Source of the DNA: Bacteroidales bacterium
GTDB lineage: Bacteria > Bacteroidota > Bacteroidia > Bacteroidales > PUMT01
Assembly: GCA_007133565.1 (NCBI GenBank)
Contig: SLMM01000099.1
Span: 1 to 51,492, forward strand
Direction: 5' to 3'
Length of the DNA: 51,492 nucleotides
Of this stretch, positions 17,737 to 26,999 are shown in pieces. Position 1 is the first letter of the stretch; each line of letters begins with the position of its first letter. The position numbers were made by a program, and so were the translations under genes. The notes beneath the pieces were generated by a model, which saw only the letters and a list, made by a program, of their open reading frames with translations, searched no databases and had not been told where the DNA came from.

Positions 17737-18549
17737 CTATTTCCAGAGGTCCTGCTTTTCGAGGCTGATCTCGTTCTCAAAGAACATACCCGCTATCTTT
17801 CTGAAGTATTCAGTATAGTCCGAAACGAAAAACCTGTCACCTCTACCGCCTCTTCCATCACATCTTCCCCCTGGCTCCAAAAGCTCGCGAAGCTCCTCGG
17901 CCACAGTCATTGCAGAATCAATAACATCAACCCTGAAATCATAGAATTTCCTTATCTGGTTTTTTATTATCGGATAGTGTGTGCACCCGAGAATCAGCGT
18001 GTCAATTCCTTCAAGCCGGGTATCGGAAAGATAGGCTCTGATAATGGCATTGCTGATGTCGTCATAAATGAAACCTTCTTCGATCATGGGGACAAGCAGG
18101 GGGGTGGCAAGCGAGGAAACGCGAAGGCCCGGAAGTACCTTTTTGATTTTTTCGGGGTATGCGCCTGAATTTATGGTGTTTTTGGTCCCTATAACACCCA
18201 GCGAGGAGGATGACATGGACCTGACCACCCTGTTCACTATCGGATCTATAACGTTAACCGCTACGGCCCGCTCTCCTATGTAGCGTTCGAGCTCCTTCCA
18301 TACAGTTGCTGAAACGGTATTGCAAGCAGCCAGGATTACCCTGCAGTTATGTTCCAGCAGGAAGTCCGTAATTTTTTTGCTGTAGTGCAGGATGGCTTCG
18401 GGCGACTTGTCGCCGTAGGGGAGGTGGGCGGTGTCGCCAAAGTATATGATAGTTTCGTCGGGCAGGACCTGCTTTACGGCCGAGGCCACCGTCAGTCCGC
18501 CAACACCCGAATCAAATATGCCGATGGGCCCGTTTCCGGATATGGTCAT
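17737..18549 (-). CDS. murI: Glutamate racemase
   Basis: A 270-residue cofactor-independent racemase that makes D-glutamate for peptidoglycan. Signature motifs are IFDSGVGGLTV at 11-21, YFGDTAHLPYGDK, catalytic C76 in AACNTVSA and the second catalytic cysteine in LGCTHYPI. It is the last gene of the envelope cluster running from the CBS protein to murI, but a strong hairpin lies between it and ompH upstream, so it may also have its own transcript. Confidence 0.95.
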   Translation of the reverse strand: MTISGNGPIGIFDSGVGGLTVASAVKQVLPDETIIYFGDTAHLPYGDKSPEAILHYSKKITDFLLEHNCRVILAACNTVSATVWKELERYIGERAVAVNVIDPIVNRVVRSMSSSSLGVIGTKNTINSGAYPEKIKKVLPGLRVSSLATPLLVPMIEEGFIYDDISNAIIRAYLSDTRLEGIDTLILGCTHYPIIKNQIRKFYDFRVDVIDSAMTVAEELRELLEPGGRCDGRGGRGDRFFVSDYTEYFRKIAGMFFENEISLEKQDLWK

Positions 18550-18581
18550 TAATGCTAATGTTTATCTGTTTGCATTGACAT

Positions 18582-18620
18582 AAAAAACCACCATGCAGCA
18601 TCGCCTGCCGGTGGTTTTTT
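18582..18620 (-). terminator. Rho-independent terminator after ompH
   Basis: aaaaaaccacc (18582-18592) and ggtggtttttt (18610-18620) form an 11-bp stem, with an inner gcag/ctgc pairing that lengthens it. Read on the minus strand the stem is followed by a run of T. It sits 31 bases beyond the ompH stop and before murI. The symmetry allows it to work on either strand. Confidence 0.8.
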
Positions 18621-18651
18621 GTGCCTTCATCCGGCCTTGAACACCCGATTG

Positions 18652-19164
18652 CTAAAGGCCCATTTTTTCCCTGACAAATGGCATTATATCCTCGCTTTCG
18701 TCACTGAAATAGAGGATGGCATTTGCATCAATGTCGAAAACGTATATATAGCCTCTCTCCCTGGCTACTTCGGAGATGGCCTTCTCGATCTTCTCAAAAA
18801 TGGGCTGTATCAGCTCCATCTCCCTCACCTGGAGGTCTTCCTGCGCTCCTGCCTGAAACTCCTGGATCCTGTTCTGATAATCCCTGAGTTCTCTTTCCCT
18901 GAGCTGCCTTACAACATTAGTCAGGGTGTCCTGCGCTTCAATATAGCTTTGGAGTCTGTTTTGATATTCAACCTGAAGCTTCTCGAGCTCCTCCCCAAGT
19001 GACCGTGCTTCACGCTCCAACTGCCGCTGGGCAGCTTCCCTTTCCGGCATTATCCTAAGCAACTGCGAGGAGTTGATGTGCCCGAATTTCATATTCTGGG
19101 CCGAGACTGTGTGACCGGCAACCAGAAGGGTAGTAATGAAAAGTACTTTTAAAACATGTTTCAT
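18652..19164 (-). CDS. OmpH/Skp family outer-membrane protein chaperone (copy 1)
   Basis: A 170-residue periplasmic protein with a signal peptide ending at VSAQ (about 23) and the Skp fold: a short beta start (KFGHINSSQLLRIMPE), a long coiled-coil of charged heptads over residues about 40-130, and a closing strand pair (YIYVFDIDANAILYF). Skp-type trimers hold unfolded outer-membrane proteins on the way to BamA. It lies downstream of a second Skp-like gene and bamA in the same orientation, which supports the role. Confidence 0.88.
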   Translation of the reverse strand: MKHVLKVLFITTLLVAGHTVSAQNMKFGHINSSQLLRIMPEREAAQRQLEREARSLGEELEKLQVEYQNRLQSYIEAQDTLTNVVRQLRERELRDYQNRIQEFQAGAQEDLQVREMELIQPIFEKIEKAISEVARERGYIYVFDIDANAILYFSDESEDIMPFVREKMGL

Positions 19165-19235
19165 CTGATTAAACTTTAGTTATTAAATTTATATTATTCA
19201 TTTCATTGCAGGGAATCCCGTCTGCTATCCGGGGA

Positions 19236-19805
19236 TCAGTTCCTGTATCCCAGTATTTTAAGAACATCGTCGCTGAGGTCATTACGGGGGTTTGTGTACA
19301 GCATGCCCGGCGAGTTGGCCGTATCGAATATAACCGCCCAGTTATCATCCTGTGCCATCTTCTCAACAGCATTGAAGATGCGGTCCTGGATCGGCCTTAT
19401 CAGCTCTTCCTGGGCCTGGAAAAGTTCCCCTTCGGGGCCGAAATATCTTCTCTGCAGCTCGGCGGCGGCCGCCTCCCTGGCAACTATCTCCTCTTCCCTT
19501 TTTCGTCTCATATCCTCGCTCATCAGCACCCGGTCATTCTGATAACTTCTGTAAAGAGCCTCAACTTCTTCATATTGCGCCTCTATCTCCTGCTGCCACT
19601 CGGCTGAAAGCTTTTCCATCTGTTCCTGCGCAGCCCTGTATTCAGGGATGTGGCTCAGGATATACTCGGTATCTATCCATGCAAACCGTTGTGCAGAAGC
19701 TGTCTGTGCTGTACCAAGCAAGAGCAGCAGGGCCAAAGCTGCAGCGGAAATGAATCCGGTTTGCCACTTTGCCGGGGTATTCAGGTTAGGATTATTCTCT
19801 TTCAT
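19236..19805 (-). CDS. OmpH/Skp family outer-membrane protein chaperone (copy 2)
   Basis: A 189-residue Skp-like periplasmic chaperone with signal peptide (cleavage near TASA-QRF, about 39), the start RFAWIDTEYILSHIPEY, a long Glu/Gln/Arg-rich coiled-coil and a closing WAVIFDTANSPGMLY strand. The first 15 residues are polar (MKENNPNLNTPAKWQ), giving an unusually long n-region. It begins 20 bases after the bamA stop. Two tandem Skp paralogues after bamA are common in Bacteroidota; their division of work is not readable here. Confidence 0.88.
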   Translation of the reverse strand: MKENNPNLNTPAKWQTGFISAAALALLLLLGTAQTASAQRFAWIDTEYILSHIPEYRAAQEQMEKLSAEWQQEIEAQYEEVEALYRSYQNDRVLMSEDMRRKREEEIVAREAAAAELQRRYFGPEGELFQAQEELIRPIQDRIFNAVEKMAQDDNWAVIFDTANSPGMLYTNPRNDLSDDVLKILGYRN

Positions 19806-19825
19806 AATTCTTCTATTTATTGTTC

Positions 19826-22318
19826 TTAAAACTGTTGCCCCAGCACAAAGTGGAACTGTGAACCACTTGCATCAGGTCTGCCGGGAATATTATCGAATCC
19901 ATAGGCCCAGTCAATACCCAGTAATCCGAACATCGGCAGAAATGCACGGAGTCCGATACCTGCCGACCTTTTTACCGCGAAGGGATTGAATTCATTGAAA
20001 TCGTACCATGCGTTCCCTGCTTCGACAAAAATCAGCGGGTAAATAAAGGCATTGGGGTTTGTAGATACAGGGTATCTCAACTCCATTGTAAACTTGTTGT
20101 ATATATTACCTGCCTTGTTACCTCTTACGATTGGAGTAAGTGATCCGTTTTCATAACCCCTCAGTCCGATCGTCTCTCTTCCGTAAAGGTTGTAGCCCGA
20201 CATACCGTCGCCTCCAAGGTCGAAGCTTTCAAAGGGTGACGGACCTATATCGCTGTTGAAGTACCCGAGAATACCGAACTGAGCCCCGGTACTCAAAACA
20301 AGATTCCCTGCAAGTGCCGTGTACCAGTTGCTCTTGAATGTCCACTTGTGATACTCAATCCATTTGTACTTTTCCTGGGGCGACATTGCAGAATAGTCCC
20401 TGCCGCTTAGTAGCGAATAGGGAGGTGTTACCTGCAGTGTCAGGTTGAATGAGTTGCCACGGCGGGGATAGATGGGCTGGTCGACCGAGTTGCGGCCGAA
20501 AGAGGTCCTGAAACTCAGGTTTCTTGAACTTCCGTCCTGGAACAGGAACTGGCCAAACCAGTCGTCCAGCACATAATTCTGGAAACTTATCTCATTGTAA
20601 AGTGTAAAGAAGTCGTCGGGCCAGTTGAGCCTCCTGCCCATACCCAGGGAGGCACCGGATATCTTTATGGACGACCAGTCCTGTACCCTCCGGTTATACC
20701 TGTTGGTCTGTATTGTATGGTAAACGGAGAACGAAAGCGAGTTGGGCTTTGTTCCTCCTACATACGGCTCAACAAAAGTGAGGTTATAGGCCTGGTAATA
20801 GCTGCCGTTACTCTGGGCACGGATGCTGAGCGTCTGGCCATCGCCAGAGGGCAGGGGCCTCCATGCTTCCCTGTTGAAAAAGTTCCTGGTTGAGAAATTG
20901 TTGAAGCGCACGCCGATCGTGCCGATAAGCATGCCGGCTCCCCATCCGCCTGAGATTTCAAGCTGGTCGTTGGCCCTCTCTTCGACTACATATTCAATAT
21001 CAACAGTCCCGTCACCGGGATTCGGAATTGGATTAATTTCAAGCCTCTCGGGATCGAAATGCCCGAGGTTGGCTATCTCCCGATGCGAACGCATCAGGTT
21101 TGTCTTGCTGAACAGCTGGCCGGGCTTGGTACGCAGCTCTCTCCTTATTACATGCTCATTGGTTTTGGTGTTACCGCTGATCAGCACCCTGTTGATACGG
21201 GCCTGGTCTCCCTCGCGGATCCGCATCTCAAGGTCGATCGAATCGTTTTCGATGCGGATCTCAACCGGATTTATCTGGAAAAAGAGGTAGCCGTCATCGA
21301 GGTAAATTGAGCTTACGGCATCATCGTCGAGCCTTACCCTCTTTTCAAGCAAAGTCTGATCATAGATATCCCCTTTTTCAATACCGAGGACAGCAGCCAG
21401 GAATTCGGCAGGGTACTTGGTATTCCCGACCCAGGAAATATCCCTGAAATAGTACTGGATGCCTTCATCGATAACTAAACCGACATTGACACGATTATCG
21501 GCGGTATGATACACGGTATCTGAAATAATAACCGCATCTCTGAATCCGTGTTCATTGTAGAATGTGATCAGGTTCTCCTTATCTTCCCGGTAATCCGGTG
21601 CTACCAGCTTGGAGGTCCGGAATATGTTGAGATTTCTCTTGTTGGTGTTTTTCATTACACGCCTCAGGCGGCGGTCGGTAAAATGTTCATTTCCCTCGAA
21701 GTAAATATCCGATATCCTGACTCTCTCGTTTTTGTCTACATCGATGTAAAGACTTACCCTGTTGGGATGGACAGGGTCATCTTCCATGCGGATGTCAACT
21801 TCGGTGTTGAGGAAACCTTTTTCTACGAAATGCTTTTCAATAATATCCTTTGTATTGTTAAGGGTGTTTTCATCGACAAGCCTTCCGCTTCTCAGCCTGA
21901 TCTTGTCTTCAATATCCCTGAGTTCAGATCTCCTGAGGCCATCGATAGTCAACGATGAAAGCCGCGGGGGCTCCTGGAGCATAATGTCGAGGTCCACTTC
22001 AGCACCTTCAGTCCGTGTAACCGTTATCTTGACATCCGAAAAAAGCCGCTGTTCCCAGAGCTTCTGGATGGCTTCGGTAATTTCATCGCCGGGAATAGTG
22101 ATCCTCCTTCCCGTCTGCAATCCGCTTACACTTCTAACAACAATGGGGTCAAGATGCTGTATTCCTGACACAGTTACCTCCCTTATCACATATTCCCTGG
22201 GCCTGGAGTAATCCATCACAGGCAGGGAGGCATAGTCTATCTGGGCACTGACATCTGGCAGTATGCAAAATACTGCCAGAAAGAAACAAACAACTGATAA
22301 CACTCTTTTTTCCAACAT
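19826..22318 (-). CDS. bamA: Outer membrane protein assembly factor BamA
   Basis: An 830-residue Omp85 protein that inserts beta-barrel proteins into the outer membrane. After a signal peptide (about 1-25) there is a chain of POTRA domains (from REYVIREVTVSGIQHLD at about 41 to about 440), then the 16-strand barrel with repeated aromatic strands and a terminal phenylalanine (FHFVLGQQF), the usual outer-membrane insertion signal. It starts 6 bases after uppS ends and is followed by two Skp genes, so lipid carrier synthesis, barrel assembly and chaperones are co-transcribed. Confidence 0.96.
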   Translation of the reverse strand: MLEKRVLSVVCFFLAVFCILPDVSAQIDYASLPVMDYSRPREYVIREVTVSGIQHLDPIVVRSVSGLQTGRRITIPGDEITEAIQKLWEQRLFSDVKITVTRTEGAEVDLDIMLQEPPRLSSLTIDGLRRSELRDIEDKIRLRSGRLVDENTLNNTKDIIEKHFVEKGFLNTEVDIRMEDDPVHPNRVSLYIDVDKNERVRISDIYFEGNEHFTDRRLRRVMKNTNKRNLNIFRTSKLVAPDYREDKENLITFYNEHGFRDAVIISDTVYHTADNRVNVGLVIDEGIQYYFRDISWVGNTKYPAEFLAAVLGIEKGDIYDQTLLEKRVRLDDDAVSSIYLDDGYLFFQINPVEIRIENDSIDLEMRIREGDQARINRVLISGNTKTNEHVIRRELRTKPGQLFSKTNLMRSHREIANLGHFDPERLEINPIPNPGDGTVDIEYVVEERANDQLEISGGWGAGMLIGTIGVRFNNFSTRNFFNREAWRPLPSGDGQTLSIRAQSNGSYYQAYNLTFVEPYVGGTKPNSLSFSVYHTIQTNRYNRRVQDWSSIKISGASLGMGRRLNWPDDFFTLYNEISFQNYVLDDWFGQFLFQDGSSRNLSFRTSFGRNSVDQPIYPRRGNSFNLTLQVTPPYSLLSGRDYSAMSPQEKYKWIEYHKWTFKSNWYTALAGNLVLSTGAQFGILGYFNSDIGPSPFESFDLGGDGMSGYNLYGRETIGLRGYENGSLTPIVRGNKAGNIYNKFTMELRYPVSTNPNAFIYPLIFVEAGNAWYDFNEFNPFAVKRSAGIGLRAFLPMFGLLGIDWAYGFDNIPGRPDASGSQFHFVLGQQF

Positions 22319-22324
22319 AACAAA

Positions 22325-23074
22325 TTAATCACAGTTTAATTGTTCACTGGTTTTGCCAAACCGTCTCTCTCTCTTCTGAAAATCCAATATTGCACTGTAA
22401 AGATGTTCTTTCCTGAAGTCGGGCCACAATGTGGGTGTAAAATACATTTCAGCATAAGCCAGCTGCCAGAGAAGGAAGTTGCTCAGCCTGTATTCTCCGC
22501 TTGTTCGTATCAGCAACTCGGGGTCGGGGATATCTGATGTTGTGAGGTATCTTTTGAAGAGTTCCTCGTCTATTTCTTCTTTGCCCAGCTTACCCGATGA
22601 CACATCCTCTGCCACAAGCCTGGCTGCCCTTGCGATCTCCCATCTTGCACCGTAACTCAGTGCCACGATCAGCGTAAGGCCCGTATTTTTACTTGTCCTG
22701 TCAATTACATCTATCAGCTTATCAACAATCACCGGCGGCAGACTTTCCATGTCGCCGATAACCAATAAACGAACATTGTTTTCGATTAGTGTGCCTGTTT
22801 CCGAATCAATGGATGAAACCATCAGCTCCATAAGTGCATCTATCTCCTCCTGCGGCCTGCACCAATTCTCTTTGGAAAAGGCATAGAGAGTAAGGTATTC
22901 TACACCAAGCTCCCCGGCGCCTTCAATAGTCTGCCTGACCGCGGTAATGGCATTCTGGTGACCGAAGATCCTGTGTGAGCCTCTTTTCCTTGCCCATCTT
23001 CCGTTGCCGTCCATAATAACAGCAATATGGCGTGGCAGCTTTTCCTTATCTATTTTATCCTTCAGGTCTGTCAT
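22325..23074 (-). CDS. uppS: Isoprenyl transferase (undecaprenyl diphosphate synthase)
   Basis: A 249-residue cis-prenyltransferase that makes the C55 carrier lipid for peptidoglycan and surface glycans. The catalytic segment HIAVIMDGNGRWA and the downstream signature ending RTSGEYRLSNFLLWQ are clear. The frame is open to 23125, but that would overlap the upstream gene's stop at 23088. The ATG at 23074 (MTDLKDKIDKEK) leaves a 13-base gap and gives the normal family length. Confidence 0.95.
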   Translation of the reverse strand: MTDLKDKIDKEKLPRHIAVIMDGNGRWARKRGSHRIFGHQNAITAVRQTIEGAGELGVEYLTLYAFSKENWCRPQEEIDALMELMVSSIDSETGTLIENNVRLLVIGDMESLPPVIVDKLIDVIDRTSKNTGLTLIVALSYGARWEIARAARLVAEDVSSGKLGKEEIDEELFKRYLTTSDIPDPELLIRTSGEYRLSNFLLWQLAYAEMYFTPTLWPDFRKEHLYSAILDFQKRERRFGKTSEQLNCD

Positions 23075-23087
23075 AAAATACTGATGG

Positions 23088-23753
23088 TTAATACCAGTAA
23101 ACGGGACAATCGCCTCTGCGTTCAAACGGTTTTATTGTTATAAAAAATCCGGCCAAAGATACCCAATCATTATTATGAACCAAAGATGGGGTGTCAAATT
23201 GTCCGAAACTTCTAACCCCGTCAATATCGTCCGTAAAACTCTTCTTCAAAATCCATTCCAATCCTATCGTCACCTTTCTGCTCACTCCGTATTTTACCCC
23301 TCCCCCGAAAGGGATATTAAGATAATTTGCGGCCGGGCCCTGTCCGTCAGGAATGAATGTATAGGCCAGCCCCGCTGTAATAAAAGTGGCAAAGGGCTTT
23401 CTGAATATTGTTACCTTGAAGGGCATGAAGTTAAATTCACCCTGCAAGGAAAAATCATAAAAATTGTTAATAAAATCTGCCTGTCTTGACTGGTGCAGGA
23501 TATTGTCAAAATCAAGATCATCACCTCTTAACTGCCCGTAATTAAAGCCCATTTTTACAGCATAATGCTCATTTAAGTTGTATTTGATCAGCGCCCCGAA
23601 TGCAGGAGAAGGCCTGTAGAAAGGCAGTGAGGTGTTTATGTTCCCCATATAATAGGAGGATCCGGCAAATATACCTGCTTCCAGCTCATCGGAAGGGAAA
23701 ACATTACCGGTTAAAAGCAGCAGTATTATTGATATTGCGGTAACTCTGGCCAT
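23088..23753 (-). CDS. DUF6089 family outer-membrane beta-barrel protein
   Basis: A 221-residue exported protein with a short signal peptide (about 1-20) and alternating hydrophobic/aromatic strands typical of a small 8-strand barrel: EAGIFAGSSYYMGNINTS, GALIKYNLNEHYAVKMGF, FATFITAGLAYTF, VKYGVSRKVTIGLEW. The family is regularly found immediately before uppS and bamA in Bacteroidota, as here. Its function is unknown; its place points to outer-membrane biogenesis or structure. Confidence 0.8.
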   Translation of the reverse strand: MARVTAISIILLLLTGNVFPSDELEAGIFAGSSYYMGNINTSLPFYRPSPAFGALIKYNLNEHYAVKMGFNYGQLRGDDLDFDNILHQSRQADFINNFYDFSLQGEFNFMPFKVTIFRKPFATFITAGLAYTFIPDGQGPAANYLNIPFGGGVKYGVSRKVTIGLEWILKKSFTDDIDGVRSFGQFDTPSLVHNNDWVSLAGFFITIKPFERRGDCPVYWY

Positions 23754-23767
23754 CTTATCATCAATTA

Positions 23768-24499
23768 TTACAATCCAAGTCCACTCAGCCTGTAAACAAG
23801 CTTTACCGTTGTGATGTAGTAGATATCGTTCGATGTTGCAGTCGGACTGGTAAACCCGTCAAGGTAGTCATTAAGTGAATAGCGCCCTCCCAATTCAAAG
23901 CCTATATCCATCGTATTGCTGATGCCAAGCTTTACACCTGCTCCGGCCGGAAGCACCATGGTTACCATGCCGTGCTCCAGGTTATCCCTCTCCCTCCTTG
24001 CCTCAAGCGCCTCATTTGGCATTACGCGGTATATAATTGCGCCGGCCCCTCCGAAAAGGTAAAACGAAAAGGTGCCGTAATTTCGTACCAGTCCCCTTCT
24101 GTTTACACCCCTCAGAAGCCTGACATCCCTTACGGGGAAAAACTCGCCTCGGCCTGATATTTCGAGGAATGCTGTGTTGAACACATATCCCCGGGCCTCG
24201 TTCCTTCCGCCTTTGTCATCTCCGCTCAGCCATCCAAGAGCAACACTCCCGTTAACAGCAAGGAATCTGCCGGGGATATGCCTGAGCCCTGCGATAAAGC
24301 CGGGACGGCTTCTGAAAATGTCCAGGTCCCTTATGCCGTACCAGTTTTCCTCATGTGGTGTTCCTCCTATATCGCCGAAATAATTTGCCGGGCCAATCCC
24401 TGCATATATTTCAAATGGACGCGACCTCCAGCTTTGACCATTTACCGGAAGAGCGAAAAGTATTGCCAGTATGACGGGGATCGCTGTTCTGATGCGCAT
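23768..24499 (-). CDS. Outer-membrane beta-barrel protein, DUF6089-like
   Basis: A 243-residue exported protein with a signal peptide ending near NGQS (about 22) and barrel-like strands (FEIYAGIGPANYFGDIGG, RFLAVNGSVALGWLSGDD, FSFYLFGGAGAIIYRV, MDIGFELGGRYSLND). The opening GIGPANYFGDIGG resembles DUF6089 openings, so it may be a diverged paralogue of the next gene, 14 bases away. It has a possible promoter of its own at 24519-24526 and is separated from nadK by 105 bases. Function unknown. Confidence 0.7.
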   Translation of the reverse strand: MRIRTAIPVILAILFALPVNGQSWRSRPFEIYAGIGPANYFGDIGGTPHEENWYGIRDLDIFRSRPGFIAGLRHIPGRFLAVNGSVALGWLSGDDKGGRNEARGYVFNTAFLEISGRGEFFPVRDVRLLRGVNRRGLVRNYGTFSFYLFGGAGAIIYRVMPNEALEARRERDNLEHGMVTMVLPAGAGVKLGISNTMDIGFELGGRYSLNDYLDGFTSPTATSNDIYYITTVKLVYRLSGLGL

Positions 24500-24518
24500 C
24501 TCTGTTTTTTTAGGGGTA

Positions 24519-24526
24519 CAAATTTA
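24519..24526 (-). promoter_or_regulatory. Possible internal promoter (-7 element) before the barrel/uppS/bamA genes
   Basis: The minus strand reads TAAATTTG, matching TAnnTTTG, 20 bases before the ATG at 24499, in the only long gap of the upper operon. The -33 position is poor. It would let the bamA segment be expressed apart from nadK. Confidence 0.4.
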
Positions 24527-24604
24527 AAGAAAATATATATTATTATAACATGATCAGGGCTTTAATTATTACGCCTGCTTATTTAGGGTGCTAAACCCGC
24601 ACTC

Positions 24605-25489
24605 TCAATGCCGGTTCCTCTTGTCTGCCCCCCACATCAGCTTATTGCGAAGTGTGGTGTAAAAGTTCTGGTTTTCCAGTCTTACCAGTGATATATCAAA
24701 GCCGGCCTTTTTAATGACTATTTCAGTATCGGCCGGCACAAGGGTGTTCCTGTAGTCCATCGACAGCAGGAAATCTTTTCTGCTGCTTGTAATCCTCAGC
24801 CTGACAGTATTGTTGTCGGGCACCACCATGGGCCTTACTGTCAGGTTGTGAGGCGCGATCGGAGAGATAATGATTGCCCCGGTGTCAGGAGTTAGCAGTG
24901 GCCCGCCTACGCTGAGTGAATAGGCGGTAGATCCTGTGGGTGTCGAGATGATCAGTCCGTCGGCCCAGTAAGAGTTCAGGAAATGATCGTTGAGCCATGC
25001 CTTTATGGTTATCATTGTTGAATCTTTCTTCTGGATGGTAAACTCATTAAGGGCACAGTCAAATTCGCCAAAAGCTTTTATTGAAGAGTGGAGCTGGAGG
25101 AGCCCCCTTTTTTCGATAGAGTACCTTCCGGAAATGATGGCATCGATGGCATTGTCGATATCGTTACCTGAGATACTTGCAAGAAACCCGAGCATCCCAC
25201 TGTTGAATCCAAGGACCGGTATTTCTGTATCCCTTACAATTGAAATTGTTTCAAGTATCGTGCCGTCGCCTCCGATCGTAAAAACAAAGTTGCTGGACCT
25301 GTCGAGATCGCTGTGCGAACTGAAACGGTTGCAAGGCCCCGGGTCGATGCCGGCTTTATTGATCAGAAAATCATGGAAAGGCCCGTATACTGACGCGTTA
25401 ATATTCTCCTCCCGGAGCCTGGCAAAAAGTCTGCCGGCAAATTCGTTGAAATGCGGGCCGAATTGCCGACCGTAAACAGATATTTGCAT
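24605..25489 (-). CDS. nadK: NAD kinase
   Basis: A 294-residue cytoplasmic kinase that phosphorylates NAD to NADP. The diagnostic GGDGT lies at 73-77, followed by the NSGMLGFLA loop, the NEF segment and the nucleotide-binding TPTGSTAYSLSVGGP. Length is normal. It starts 13 bases after the CBS-domain gene. Its link to the downstream bamA cluster is a conserved neighbourhood rather than a pathway link. Confidence 0.95.
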   Translation of the reverse strand: MQISVYGRQFGPHFNEFAGRLFARLREENINASVYGPFHDFLINKAGIDPGPCNRFSSHSDLDRSSNFVFTIGGDGTILETISIVRDTEIPVLGFNSGMLGFLASISGNDIDNAIDAIISGRYSIEKRGLLQLHSSIKAFGEFDCALNEFTIQKKDSTMITIKAWLNDHFLNSYWADGLIISTPTGSTAYSLSVGGPLLTPDTGAIIISPIAPHNLTVRPMVVPDNNTVRLRITSSRKDFLLSMDYRNTLVPADTEIVIKKAGFDISLVRLENQNFYTTLRNKLMWGADKRNRH

Positions 25490-25502
25490 TGGTGGGCGTA
25501 TT

Positions 25503-26168
25503 TTATACGTTCAGATAGCGTATGAACTGTTCGTACCTGTTCCTGTAAAAAGTGTCGAGGTTTTCGTCATCCATATAGGATGCCTTGACGTTATAATCAT
25601 AACGGTCGAATGTTCTTATGACAGGTGTAAGGTCAGACCTGTTTATTTTTACAGTGACTTCGATCATGGTGCTTTCTTCCGGGCTTCTGATGTAGAGGCT
25701 GAGTATCCTGGCATTGTTGCTTTCAACTATCTGTGCTATCTGGCTGAGGGAGTAATCATGGTGGTTCATTTCAAGCACGATCAATCCTCCCGGCTCATTC
25801 ACTGCTGTTAGTGTTGCAAAATGGGAAAGAAGGTCATTCTGGCCGATAAGCCCAATATAGTTTTTCTTTTCATCAAGCACAGGTATTACGGTAAGTTTAA
25901 GCCGGGAGGCAATTTCAATTACCTCGTATACATGCTGGCTGTCGTAAACAAAGGGACTGAAAAGTGAAAGCCTGTGGTTGCCTATTGGTTCATCAGTCAT
26001 TCCCAGATCGTATATGTCGGTATCGGAAATAAGGCCCAGGAATTCCCTGTTGTTGACAATAGGCAGGTGAGATATCCTGAATATTTCCATCCAGCTAAGT
26101 GCCCGTGCCCCGGTATCGGAAGTCCTTAGTGCGGGAATTACGTCTGATACAAGATCTCTTGCAAGCAT
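25503..26168 (-). CDS. CBS-domain protein with C-terminal ACT-like domain
   Basis: A 221-residue cytoplasmic protein. Two CBS motifs occupy about residues 1-125 (RALSWMEIFRISHLPIVNN; RLKLTVIPVLDEKKNYIGLI). The rest (about 135-215, GGLIVLEMNHHDYSLSQIAQ, then EVTVKINRSDLTPVIRTF) resembles an ACT-type regulatory domain. CBS pairs bind adenylates, and ACT domains bind small metabolites, so it is a likely sensor or allosteric partner. It begins the operon and is followed directly by nadK. Target and ligand are unknown. Confidence 0.8.
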   Translation of the reverse strand: MLARDLVSDVIPALRTSDTGARALSWMEIFRISHLPIVNNREFLGLISDTDIYDLGMTDEPIGNHRLSLFSPFVYDSQHVYEVIEIASRLKLTVIPVLDEKKNYIGLIGQNDLLSHFATLTAVNEPGGLIVLEMNHHDYSLSQIAQIVESNNARILSLYIRSPEESTMIEVTVKINRSDLTPVIRTFDRYDYNVKASYMDDENLDTFYRNRYEQFIRYLNV

Positions 26169-26197
26169 ACCCGGTTTTAATTATTGTAATTATGCAC

Positions 26198-26205
26198 TAT
26201 TTTTG
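26198..26205 (+). promoter_or_regulatory. Probable -7 element of the pdxJ promoter
   Basis: TATTTTTG matches TAnnTTTG and lies 26 bases before the pdxJ ATG. A T-rich stretch (TTTT at 26175-26178) stands 19 bases upstream where TTTG would be expected. Confidence 0.45.
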
Positions 26206-26231
26206 CAATTAGTAAGAACAAACAATGTGCC

Positions 26232-26957
26232 ATGACAAGATTAAGTGTAAATATAAACAAAATTGCTACACTCAGGAATGCCCGGGGTGGAAATATACCT
26301 GACGTGCTGAAGTCGGCAGTGGATTGCCAGAGATTCGGGGCCCAGGGAATTACTGTGCATCCCCGTCCTGATGAAAGGCATATACGCTACAGTGATGTTC
26401 GGGATATAAGGCCTTTGATAACCACAGAGTTCAACATAGAGGGATACCCCTCCAAATCATTTATTGACCTGGTTATCGAGGTGGTACCCGATCAGGTGAC
26501 GCTTGTGCCCGACCCACCCGATGCACTTACTTCAAACAGGGGGTGGGACACTATTTCTGAAAAGTCGCTGTTATCTGAAGTGATAGGCAGGTTTCAAGAA
26601 TATGGTATAAGAACGTCAATATTTACGGGTACAAATCTTAAATTTATCGAGCATGCCAGCCTTACCGGTACTGACAGGATAGAGCTGTATACGGAGCCCT
26701 ATGCAAAAGATTTCCAGGCAGACCCGGTTAAGGCGGTAACTCCCTTTGCTGATGCTGCCAAACTGGCCGGAGAACTTAAACTGGGGCTAAATGCAGGACA
26801 TGATCTCAATCTTGACAACCTGAGGTATTTTACTCTGAATGTACCCGGCCTGCTCGAGGTATCGATAGGGCATGCGCTGATTTCAGATGCTTTGTATTTT
26901 GGTCTTGAGAATACAATACAGATGTATCTTCGTCAGCTTGAGGCTGAGGTGCAGTAG
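26232..26957 (+). CDS. pdxJ: Pyridoxine 5'-phosphate synthase
   Basis: A 241-residue TIM-barrel enzyme that closes the pyridoxine 5'-phosphate ring in the DXP-dependent vitamin B6 pathway. Motifs: [17 protein letters not shown] at the N-terminus, [26 protein letters not shown], and [10 protein letters not shown] with the late catalytic histidine. It is divergent from the CBS/nadK operon and heads a short plus-strand pair with an alpha/beta hydrolase 42 bases on. Confidence 0.96.
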   Translation: MTRLSVNINKIATLRNARGGNIPDVLKSAVDCQRFGAQGITVHPRPDERHIRYSDVRDIRPLITTEFNIEGYPSKSFIDLVIEVVPDQVTLVPDPPDALTSNRGWDTISEKSLLSEVIGRFQEYGIRTSIFTGTNLKFIEHASLTGTDRIELYTEPYAKDFQADPVKAVTPFADAAKLAGELKLGLNAGHDLNLDNLRYFTLNVPGLLEVSIGHALISDALYFGLENTIQMYLRQLEAEVQ

Positions 26958-26999
26958 TTATACTTGAATACAGTCGAAAAAAGAAAACTCCGGGAGATT

